Of a DNA stretch of 7,602 bases, positions 1 to 7,363 are shown in pieces. The position numbers and the translations under genes were made by a program. The stretch comes from Pedobacter sp. UBA1654 (lineage in GTDB: Bacteria > Bacteroidota > Bacteroidia > Sphingobacteriales > Sphingobacteriaceae). The notes under the pieces were generated by a model. That model was not told the origin of the DNA. It did no database searches and was given only the letters and a program-made list of their open reading frames with translations. Position 1 is the stretch's first letter. Each line of letters opens with the position of its first letter. The stretch is from contig DCLG01000049.1 of NCBI GenBank assembly GCA_002320935.1, positions 5,626-13,227 of the forward strand, in the 5' to 3' direction.

Positions 1-539
1 GTGAGTCTATTGAAGCTAAAACGCTGATCTGGGCAGCCGGAGTAACGGCGAGCGTGTTTGAAGGTCTTGAGAAAGAATCTTATGGCCGCGGTAGACGGAT
101 GCTTGTGGATGCTTATAACAAAGTTGAGGGTACCACCAACATCTATGCGCTGGGAGATACTTGTTTGCAAACTACCGATCCTGCTTTCCCGAACGGGCAT
201 CCACAAGTTGCACAGGTTGCCATTCAACAAGGACAAAATTTAGGTAAAAATCTCAAGAATATTGTTGAAGGAAAAGCGCTGAAACCTTTCGTGTACTACG
301 ATAAAGGATCTATGGCGATTATTGGACGTTTCAAAGCTGTTGCTGATCTTCCAAAACCAAAAATCCACTTCAATGGCTTCATTGCATGGATGGCCTGGTT
401 GTTTGTTCACCTTGTGTCTTTAATTAATTTCAGAAACAAAGTTAAGACGTTCTATAACTGGTTCGTATCCTACACCACCAAAGACCAGTCGCTTAGGGTG
501 ATTGTAAAACCTGGCCAGGAAAATATACCCGAGAATTAA
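1..539 (+). CDS. ndh: Type II NADH:quinone oxidoreductase (NDH-2), C-terminal part
   Basis: Single-subunit, non-proton-pumping NADH dehydrogenase that passes electrons from NADH through FAD to menaquinone at the inner face of the cytoplasmic membrane. The reading frame is already open at the left edge (first whole codon at 3), so only the last 178 residues of a protein usually about 430 long are present. Visible family marks, numbered within the fragment: LIWAAGV (8-14), the strand next to the FAD site; IYALGD (47-52), whose Asp contacts FAD; and AQVAIQQG (70-77), the quinone-site motif. The C-terminal segment with GFIAWMAWLFVHL and FRNKV is the hydrophobic or amphipathic helix pair that anchors NDH-2 to the membrane. 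The frame ends in TAA at 537-539 without damage. The 34-base gap to the next gene leaves co-transcription possible. Identification is firm; only the 5' end is missing. Confidence 0.93.
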   Translation, partial: ESIEAKTLIWAAGVTASVFEGLEKESYGRGRRMLVDAYNKVEGTTNIYALGDTCLQTTDPAFPNGHPQVAQVAIQQGQNLGKNLKNIVEGKALKPFVYYDKGSMAIIGRFKAVADLPKPKIHFNGFIAWMAWLFVHLVSLINFRNKVKTFYNWFVSYTTKDQSLRVIVKPGQENIPEN

Positions 540-573
540 CATTAACTTAACATAGATAAAGCATCTTTGCATT

Positions 574-783
574 ATGTTCATAAATCTACTAGCCATTACG
601 TTCTACGTATTTGCATTAATTGCAGCCTTTAAAATGGAAACTTTCGTTAAGGGGTTGTTGTTTATTTTAGTGGTCATTGCCATAAGCGGGTTGCTTTATC
701 TATTCATATTGTTTCCGGGAATCTCAGGACTGTCAGTCGCGATTATTCTAATTGCCTTTATTCTTAAGCAGGGCAGGAGATAG
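574..783 (+). CDS. Small three-helix membrane protein, unknown function
   Basis: A 69-residue, almost wholly hydrophobic protein that I do not recognise. Three probable membrane segments are visible at about residues 1-19, 28-47 and 51-65, separated by KMETFVK and a short FPGIS turn, with a basic tail (KQGRR) that would favour a cytoplasmic C-terminus. It lies 34 bases after the NADH dehydrogenase gene on the same strand and could be co-transcribed with it, although a promoter-like CATCTTTG lies only five bases before the ATG. The ATG at 574 is the first in frame; a second Met at residue 21 would delete the first helix. The stop TAG (781-783) is three bases from the stop of the opposing lipoprotein gene. 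Coding status rests on the uninterrupted membrane-like composition and tidy placement. There is no homology claim. Confidence 0.68.
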   Translation: MFINLLAITFYVFALIAAFKMETFVKGLLFILVVIAISGLLYLFILFPGISGLSVAIILIAFILKQGRR

Positions 784-796
784 TGCTTATCGCACT
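782..796. terminator. Small hairpin between convergent genes (weak terminator candidate)
   Basis: AGTGC (782-786) and GCACT (792-796) form a perfect 5-bp inverted repeat around a 5-base loop. It overlaps the stop codon of the small membrane gene and covers the stop codon of the opposing lipoprotein gene. Its position between two converging genes is right for a shared bidirectional terminator. However, the stem is short and no T-run follows on either strand, so it may be chance. Confidence 0.22.
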
Positions 797-1470
797 TCAG
801 TAATATGGAGGTTGAGGCGATTAGCTGTTGTTGTGCCGTCAAGTCGCCCGGTTGTCCAGATGGTGTACAATTTACCGCGGTCAAAAACCCGGTTGGTATC
901 TATAAGCACATCACCCGTTGCATGGTTCTTTAGGTTAATATTATAACTTGATTTTTCGTCGAAATCCTGGTATCCAGTCGGGGATTTATACTTGACATCG
1001 GAGAAAAGTGTTGTATTGCTCAGTAGTTCCATCTCTAAGGTGAGTGAGGTGGCATCTGGTGAAAGGTTTAGAAATTTTACCATTGCACGAGCAGGGTTCC
1101 TTAGGTTTAAATCGTCCTTTATAGAAAAGAATTCCAGTGAATCTGATCTGAGTACGAAGATCGATTGCAGCTCATCCCCAATTAGGTCGGCATTTATGCT
1201 TTTTCTTGTTGGCGGATTATCATTCAAGCTTGCTTCCAGGAGCCATCTGCCTTCATAGACACCTATATATCCGCTCGAATTTCCACGTTGAATGGCTGCG
1301 CTATTTTCATCTCTCGCACCAATTTTGAAGTTTAAAACATTACTTGTGGCATTATATACTGCGAGAAATGAAATAGGCCGGGAAAGATTTGGATCTTTTT
1401 TGCATGAACCTAAAAGAAAACAAAAAATGGCTAGTGTAAGTATAAGTACGTAAGAGATTGGCTTTTTCAT
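787..1470 (-). CDS. DUF4397-type lipoprotein
   Basis: A 227-residue predicted lipoprotein. The N-terminus has a basic start (MKK), a hydrophobic stretch (about 5-20) and the lipobox LGSC with the acylated Cys at 23. It is followed by KKD, a charged sequence often seen after the lipobox Cys in Bacteroidota lipoproteins, some of which reach the cell surface. The mature part is beta-rich. VKFLNLSPDA (131-140) closely matches the signature strand of DUF4397 domains, and an earlier segment, FLAVYNATSN (34-43), looks like a related strand, so there may be two similar half-domains. The function of the family is unknown and no catalytic motif is visible. The ATG at 1470 is the natural start because the signal peptide begins there. 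The gene is monocistronic on the minus strand, converges with the small membrane gene and diverges from the spt operon. Confidence 0.85.
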   Translation of the reverse strand: MKKPISYVLILTLAIFCFLLGSCKKDPNLSRPISFLAVYNATSNVLNFKIGARDENSAAIQRGNSSGYIGVYEGRWLLEASLNDNPPTRKSINADLIGDELQSIFVLRSDSLEFFSIKDDLNLRNPARAMVKFLNLSPDATSLTLEMELLSNTTLFSDVKYKSPTGYQDFDEKSSYNINLKNHATGDVLIDTNRVFDRGKLYTIWTTGRLDGTTTANRLNLHITEVR

Positions 1471-1480
1471 GTTAGAAATT

Positions 1481-1508
1481 AATCCATAAAGATAACAAAA
1501 AATGGATT
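1481..1508. repeat. 7-bp inverted repeat in front of the lipoprotein gene
   Basis: AATCCAT (1481-1487) and ATGGATT (1502-1508) are perfect inverted copies with a 14-base spacer, 10 bases before the lipoprotein start codon. On the minus strand the spacer contains most of a promoter-like TATCTTTA. The arrangement could be an operator straddling a -7 box or a leader hairpin. In AT-rich DNA a 7-bp repeat can also arise by chance. Confidence 0.35.
1487..1494 (-). promoter_or_regulatory. Candidate -7 promoter element for the lipoprotein gene
   Basis: Read on the minus strand this is TATCTTTA, seven of eight matches to the Bacteroidota -7 consensus TAnnTTTG. Transcription would begin about ten bases before the start codon at 1470, giving a very short leader. 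No clear TTTG -33 element is visible at the expected distance (about 1513-1520), so the call is tentative. Confidence 0.3.
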
Positions 1509-1511
1509 TTT

Positions 1512-1527
1512 GTTTTAGTTATAAAAC
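1512..1527. repeat. 6-bp inverted repeat in the divergent intergenic region
   Basis: GTTTTA (1512-1517) and TAAAAC (1522-1527) are perfect inverted copies around GTTA. They lie in the 260-base region between the divergent lipoprotein and spt genes, about where a -33 element for the lipoprotein would be expected. This could be a regulator site. The short AT-rich arms make chance a serious alternative. Confidence 0.22.
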
Positions 1528-1598
1528 TTACAGTAATTCTGAACGTATTTTTGACAAAAAAATTATTAATTATACGTCGAAATGGTACTGGAATGCCT

Positions 1599-1606
1599 TA
1601 CTTTTG
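1599..1606 (+). promoter_or_regulatory. Candidate -7 promoter element of the spt operon
   Basis: TACTTTTG is an exact match to the Bacteroidota -7 consensus TAnnTTTG and is the only exact match I found on the plus strand of this intergenic region. Transcription would start near 1611-1614, giving a leader of about 115-120 bases before the spt ATG. A good TTTG -33 element is not visible about 20 bases upstream (around 1574-1580), so this site may be weak or depend on an activator. It would drive the whole six-gene run downstream. Confidence 0.45.
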
Positions 1607-1646
1607 TACCTCATAATTTAACATATTTTTAATATATTTAGACTAA

Positions 1647-2936
<1,290 letters not shown>

Positions 2937-2970
2937 TGCTAGCGACGACTGTTACCAATATCTGAGATCT

Positions 2971-3954
2971 ATGCAAAAGAAGGTATTAATTACTGGTGCG
3001 AGTGGCTTTGTTGGTTTTCATTTGATAGAACAGGCACTTGCTAAAGGGTATAGCGTATTCGCAGCGGTAAGAAGATCGAGTTCAGTAGATCATTTAAAAG
3101 CATTTAATATAAACTATGTATATCTGAACTTTTCTGACGTAGATGCGTTAAATAAGGATATTGTAGCAAATGGATACGATTTTATCATCCATGCTTCAGG
3201 TACTACTAAGGCAAAGCGATTAGAAGATTACAATCTTGTAAATGCTGATTACAGTAGAAACCTGGCCCTGGCAGCAGTTGGTACGCAGGTGAAGAAATTT
3301 GTTTTTGTAAGCAGCCTCGCTGCTATAGGCCCCTTAACATCATTGGATGGGCGTATTTCTGCTACTTCAAAAGCGCAACCAGTAACAAGCTATGGTGCCA
3401 GCAAACTCCAGGCTGAGATTTATCTTAAGGAGATTCATGCGCTACCTTTGTTGGTGATACGTCCTACTGCAGTTTACGGTCCGCGAGAAAAAGACATTTT
3501 CATTCTATTTAATAGCCTAAACAAAGGTCTGGAACCCTACATTGGCCAGTTTGACCAACGCCTGAGCTTTGTTTATGTAAAAGATCTTGCTGCTCTTATT
3601 TTGTCGGCCTTAGAATCTACCTTGATTCACCAAAGCTATAACATTTCAGACGGAAGAAGCTATGACCGGTTTGCGCTGGCTGATTATACAAAGCCTTTGT
3701 TATCAAAAAAGACCTTTAAGTTTCACATTCCGTTACCGCTAGTGAAGGGGCTGGCTTCTTTGCTTGATCTGCTTTATTCCAGGAGCACTGCCACTCCGGC
3801 GCTGAATAAGGAAAAACTGGCAGAGCTGACAGCGATCAACTGGACCTGTGACATAGACAAAGCAAAAATGGAACTCGGTTACGTGCCGCGTTATAATTTG
3901 GAGCAAGGTCTTGCAGAAACAATAAGCTGGTATAAGGAAAATAATTGGTTATAA
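2971..3954 (+). CDS. Extended short-chain dehydrogenase, candidate sphingolipid ketoreductase
   Basis: A 327-residue NAD(P)-dependent epimerase/dehydratase-type enzyme with a complete Rossmann domain. The dinucleotide motif TGASGFVG spans 8-15, and Arg34-Arg35 after the second strand suggests NADPH. The catalytic set is Ser114/Ser115 (VFVSSLAAIG), Tyr141 and Lys145 (SYGASK). RPTAVYGP (164-171) is the usual extended-SDR substrate-side motif. The C-terminal part (about 245-270) is rich in hydrophobic residues and may touch the membrane or a lipid substrate. It starts 34 bases after spt. Extended SDRs of this annotation have been assigned as the ketone-reducing enzyme of bacterial ceramide synthesis (CerR of Caulobacter), so reduction of 3-ketosphinganine or of oxidised ceramide is the best inference. 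A sugar-nucleotide epimerase role cannot be excluded from sequence alone. The fold is certain; the substrate is not. Confidence 0.87.
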   Translation: MQKKVLITGASGFVGFHLIEQALAKGYSVFAAVRRSSSVDHLKAFNINYVYLNFSDVDALNKDIVANGYDFIIHASGTTKAKRLEDYNLVNADYSRNLALAAVGTQVKKFVFVSSLAAIGPLTSLDGRISATSKAQPVTSYGASKLQAEIYLKEIHALPLLVIRPTAVYGPREKDIFILFNSLNKGLEPYIGQFDQRLSFVYVKDLAALILSALESTLIHQSYNISDGRSYDRFALADYTKPLLSKKTFKFHIPLPLVKGLASLLDLLYSRSTATPALNKEKLAELTAINWTCDIDKAKMELGYVPRYNLEQGLAETISWYKENNWL

Positions 3955-3962
3955 TACAGGTG

Positions 3963-4412
3963 ATGTTATTTCATAAGCTATCGGCGACAAGTTTGGGCAT
4001 CGGATACATCGGCAAGGGTGCGGGTACGGCAGCAGCGGTTGTCACTGCCGGTGTTTGGTTCGCCTTGTCTGATCTGGGTTACGAGGGCTTTTTACCTGCA
4101 TTTTTTGCGACAATGTTCATTGTTGCACTAGGCATCTGGTCTGGCAATGCAGTAGAACCTGTATGGGGTAAGGATCACAATCGGGTGGTGATTGATGAGG
4201 TAGCTGGTATGTGTATCACATTGTTATGGATCCCTGTAACACCACTCAATATTTTAGTTGGATTAATTCTTTTCCGATTCTTCGATATTCTGAAACCACT
4301 ATTTATCAGAAAGATGGAAGCGCTGCCAGGCGGTTGGGGCGTGATGTTTGATGATGTACTTGCTGGCATTTATGCCAATGTTGTATTACAAATTTTTATC
4401 AGGTTTAACTAA
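3963..4412 (+). CDS. pgpA: PgpA-family lipid phosphatase
   Basis: Membrane phosphatase of the phosphatidylglycerophosphatase A family, 149 residues from the ATG at 3963. The family removes the terminal phosphate from a phosphorylated phospholipid headgroup. All signature blocks are visible: GKGAGTAAA (17-25), KDHNRVVIDEVAG (70-82), LFRFFDILKP (103-112) and LPGGWGVMFDDVLAG (121-135), with acidic residues Asp78, Glu79, Asp130 and Asp131 likely metal ligands. Hydrophobic helices lie at about 25-60, 84-107 and 133-146. The frame can be read back to a TTG at 3945 that overlaps the preceding gene, but the ATG 8 bases after that gene's stop fits the family N-terminus. In canonical glycerolipid synthesis the product would be phosphatidylglycerol; in Bacteroides a PgpA homologue paired with a CDP-alcohol transferase has been linked to inositol lipid synthesis, and the neighbours here suit that alternative. 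Confidence 0.9.
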   Translation: MLFHKLSATSLGIGYIGKGAGTAAAVVTAGVWFALSDLGYEGFLPAFFATMFIVALGIWSGNAVEPVWGKDHNRVVIDEVAGMCITLLWIPVTPLNILVGLILFRFFDILKPLFIRKMEALPGGWGVMFDDVLAGIYANVVLQIFIRFN

Positions 4413-4418
4413 TTCATC

Positions 4419-4793
4419 GTGGCTACATTCGTAAAAGCACAGGTATCTTCTTTATCTGCCTCAATTCTTGACTTTCTTACCACAATAGTCTGTAAACATG
4501 TGCTTAACTTTGGCGTCATACTGGGGAGTAGTACAGGCACAACCATTGGTGGAATAGCCAATTTTCTAATCGGGCGGAACTGGGTTTTTGGTTCCAAACA
4601 AGGAAAGATTAAGCATCAGGCGATCAAATATTTTATTGTTTGGTCTGGTAACCTGGTTTTAACGACATCAGGGGTTTATTTGGTCACGCATTACTTTCAA
4701 CTTAGTAATTACGTTATTCCAAAGATTCTTGTCTCGGGTTTGATAGGTGTTCCTTACAACTACCTGATGCAGAAAAAGTTTGTATTCATATAA
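4419..4793 (+). CDS. GtrA-family four-helix membrane protein
   Basis: A 124-residue membrane protein of the GtrA family, whose studied members are thought to help move polyprenyl-phosphate-linked sugars across the cytoplasmic membrane or to partner glycosyltransferases. Four membrane segments are visible at about 10-28, 30-50, 69-90 and 98-116. The family marks occur twice: NFLIGRNWVF (48-57) after helix 2 and NYLMQKKFVF (114-123) after helix 4, consistent with two homologous two-helix halves. Start: the only in-frame candidate near the front is GTG at 4419, because a stop lies three codons upstream (the preceding gene's own TAA). The next gene starts one base after the stop here, so the genes are probably translationally coupled. 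In this operon it could flip a lipid-linked headgroup or sugar; the substrate is unknown. Confidence 0.87.
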   Translation: MATFVKAQVSSLSASILDFLTTIVCKHVLNFGVILGSSTGTTIGGIANFLIGRNWVFGSKQGKIKHQAIKYFIVWSGNLVLTTSGVYLVTHYFQLSNYVIPKILVSGLIGVPYNYLMQKKFVFI

Positions 4794-4794
4794 A

Positions 4795-7350
4795 ATGAAA
4801 AGAATTAAATTATTACTCGCCGTTTGTACGTTCTTAATATCCTTCATCAGCATAAATGTTTCTGCACAGACGACAGTCATAAAGGGTATCGTGACAGATG
4901 CGAAGGATAAGGATCCGCTACCATACGTTACTGTCCTTTTTAAAGGAACGAATATTATGAGCAGGACAGATGCTGACGGACGATTTACGATCAGCACGGC
5001 CGCGTCACATAATACACTTCAGTTCAGTTATGTGGGTTACAAAACAGAATTTGTGACCATCACGCCCGGCAAAAGTCAGGAAATATCTGTCCGTTTAAAC
5101 CCTGAAGCTACTGCACTTGATGAGGTGGTGGTAACTGCTGGCAAGCGCCCGCGTTACCGTAACAAAGAAAATCCCGCTGTAGAGCTCATTCGTAGAGTTA
5201 TTGATAACAAATCAATCAATCGAGGTGAAAGTTATAAAGCCATTGAGTTTGAACAATATGAGCGCATGATGTTCTCGATGAGCAACCTCTCGGAAAAATT
5301 TAAGAATAAACGGATTTTCAGGAACTATCAGTTTCTTTTTGAAGAACAAGATTCCACAAAGATAGGTGGCAAGAATATTCTTCCGGTATATATGGAGGAG
5401 AAGCTTTCGCAGCATTATCTGCAACGTAATCCCGATAAAAACAAGACGATTATTCTCGCAAATAAGCAGGTTAACTTTGATAATGCTTTGATTGACAATA
5501 AAGGTTTAAGTCAATACTTCGAGCGTATGTATGCAGAAATTGATATTTATGCAAATAACATATCATTGCTTAGTAATCAATTTCTAAGCCCTATTGCAGA
5601 CGCTTCCCCGACATTCTACAAGTTTTTTATTACAGATACGATCAAGACGCAGCAGCCGAATTTGGTCGAGTTGTCGTTTATTCCCAGAAATAATACCGAT
5701 TTTCTATTTGAAGGAAGAATGTACGTTACACTTGATGGTACCTATGCGGTCAGGAATGCCTACTTAACGATAAACAAGAACATTAATTTAAACTTTGTCC
5801 GGGCACTTGAAGCCACACTTGATTTTGAAAAAAATCCAGATAACCGGTACCACTTATCGAAGAGCAACCTTGTTGTTGACTTCGGTTTAAACCAGAACAA
5901 AGGGGGTGGCTTTACGGGTGAACGCACCGTCGCATATACAAAATACAAAATTAATACACCTCAACCTGATCAGATCTTTCAAGGTGATGCTGTTGTGGTA
6001 GTGCCTGAGGCAACAAAGAAGTCTGAGGAATTTTGGGCGAATAATCGTGCGGACACATTATCAGAGGCAAATCTTAAGGTTTACCAGAACATTGATACGC
6101 TGAACAACATGAAGTCATTTCAGAAGACCATGGATCTGGTAACACTGCTGTTTGCAGGGTACAAAGATTTTGGGCCTTTTGAAGTTGGACCTGTAAATAC
6201 GTTTTACAGCTTCAATGATGTTGAGGGTTTAAGACTGCGTCTGGGCGGTCGTACCACAACTGCATTGAGCAAGCGGTACTACTTTGAAACCTACGCAGCC
6301 TACGGCCTCAGGGATGAAAAGTGGAAATATTTTCTGAGCGGAACATATTCTTTGAATAATAAGTCGGTTTATACTTTTCCCCAACATTATTTGAGAGCAA
6401 GTTTCCAGCGTGACACTAAGATTCCCGGGCAGGAGCTACAGTTTGTTCAGGAGAATAATTTTCTATTATCGTTCAAGCGGGGAGAGAACAATGTGTTGTT
6501 GTATAACGACTTTTACCGCCTGGAGTACATGAAAGAATTTGAGAATCACTTTTCTTATAATGTGACTTTGAAAAAATGGACACAACGTCCAGGGGGTGTA
6601 TTGGCGTTTACCAACTTCCTTGAGGGCCAGCCAAATTTAGTGAACAATATTACGACTTCCGAGATAGGCCTTTCACTACGGTACGCTCCAAATGAGAAAT
6701 TTTATCAGGGTAAATTGTATCGTACCCCGATTATAGATAAATACCCCGTGTACAATTTGCGATACACGGCCGGTTTAAAGGACGTTTTGGCTGGAGACTA
6801 TAACTATCATAACATTAACGCAAGCATAGAAAAGCGCTTTTACCTGTCGCAATTGGGCTTTTCTGATGTCATTGTTGAGGGTGGCTATATTTTCGGCAAA
6901 GTACCATATCCATTGCTTACCATCCACAGGGCTAACCAGACCTATGCATTCCAGCTGAGGTCATACAATCTGATGAATTTCATGGAATTTGTTAGTGACC
7001 GGTTTGCGAGTTTGAATATTGATCATAATTTCAATGGTTTCTTTTTTAATAAAGTACCTTTGTTGAAGAAATTGAAACTGCGGGAAATTGCATCTTTCAA
7101 AATGATTTATGGTGGTTTACGAGATGAGAATAATCCGAATCTTCATAGTTCGTTATTACAGTTTCCGGTGAATAGCCAGGGTGTAAGGACAACCTATTCT
7201 TTGAATAGGGAACCGTATATGGAAGGCAGTTTGGGTATCGGTAATATTTTTAAACTTTTCCGTGTGGATGTTGTAAAACGTTTCAATTATCTGAACCACC
7301 CGGTTGTGTCGGAATATGGAATCCGGGCAATGGTAAAATTTGACTTTTAA
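4795..7350 (+). CDS. DUF5686-type outer-membrane protein with CarboxypepD-regulatory-like domain
   Basis: An 851-residue predicted outer-membrane protein. A Sec signal peptide covers residues 1-24 with likely cleavage at VSA/Q. Residues about 27-101 form a CarboxypepD-regulatory-like beta-sandwich: IKGIVTDAKDKDPLPYVTV, then TDADGRFTIS and LQFSYVGYKT. Next comes LDEVVVTAG (108-116), resembling the linker before TonB-dependent receptor plugs, but no plug follows. The remainder matches my memory of DUF5686 proteins: an alpha/beta region beginning PAVELIRRVID, then many alternating beta strands and a C-terminal Phe (VKFDF), as expected of a barrel assembled by BAM. The family function is not established. 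The upstream TTG at 4780 overlaps gtrA and would spoil the signal peptide, so the ATG at 4795 is chosen. It lies one base after the GtrA stop and 13 bases before a CDP-alcohol transferase, so it is embedded in a lipid operon. Confidence 0.85.
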   Translation: MKRIKLLLAVCTFLISFISINVSAQTTVIKGIVTDAKDKDPLPYVTVLFKGTNIMSRTDADGRFTISTAASHNTLQFSYVGYKTEFVTITPGKSQEISVRLNPEATALDEVVVTAGKRPRYRNKENPAVELIRRVIDNKSINRGESYKAIEFEQYERMMFSMSNLSEKFKNKRIFRNYQFLFEEQDSTKIGGKNILPVYMEEKLSQHYLQRNPDKNKTIILANKQVNFDNALIDNKGLSQYFERMYAEIDIYANNISLLSNQFLSPIADASPTFYKFFITDTIKTQQPNLVELSFIPRNNTDFLFEGRMYVTLDGTYAVRNAYLTINKNINLNFVRALEATLDFEKNPDNRYHLSKSNLVVDFGLNQNKGGGFTGERTVAYTKYKINTPQPDQIFQGDAVVVVPEATKKSEEFWANNRADTLSEANLKVYQNIDTLNNMKSFQKTMDLVTLLFAGYKDFGPFEVGPVNTFYSFNDVEGLRLRLGGRTTTALSKRYYFETYAAYGLRDEKWKYFLSGTYSLNNKSVYTFPQHYLRASFQRDTKIPGQELQFVQENNFLLSFKRGENNVLLYNDFYRLEYMKEFENHFSYNVTLKKWTQRPGGVLAFTNFLEGQPNLVNNITTSEIGLSLRYAPNEKFYQGKLYRTPIIDKYPVYNLRYTAGLKDVLAGDYNYHNINASIEKRFYLSQLGFSDVIVEGGYIFGKVPYPLLTIHRANQTYAFQLRSYNLMNFMEFVSDRFASLNIDHNFNGFFFNKVPLLKKLKLREIASFKMIYGGLRDENNPNLHSSLLQFPVNSQGVRTTYSLNREPYMEGSLGIGNIFKLFRVDVVKRFNYLNHPVVSEYGIRAMVKFDF

Positions 7351-7363
7351 AAAGAAGAGCATA

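Noticed and set aside
992..1258. 88-residue plus-strand open frame inside the lipoprotein gene
   Set aside because: The opposite strand has a lipobox and a DUF4397 motif over the same bases. This frame is a Ser-rich shadow.
1551..1576. Sigma-70-like TTGACA followed by TATACG
   Set aside because: The spacing is only 14 bases, and Bacteroidota housekeeping promoters use a TTTG / TAnnTTTG pattern. It is likely chance in AT-rich DNA.
3945..3962. TTG at 3945 as the start of the PgpA gene
   Set aside because: It overlaps the end of the preceding gene and adds six residues that do not belong to the usual N-terminus. ATG at 3963 is better.
4780..4794. TTG at 4780 as the start of the barrel gene
   Set aside because: It overlaps gtrA and puts extra residues before a well-formed signal peptide that begins at the ATG at 4795.
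4668..4997. 109-residue minus-strand open frame over the gtrA/barrel junction
   Set aside because: It is antisense to two well-supported plus-strand genes and its translation shows no family features.
5140..7350. Barrel protein as a SusC-type TonB-dependent receptor
   Set aside because: The N-terminal domain and linker resemble SusC proteins, but no plug domain follows and no SusD partner gene is adjacent.
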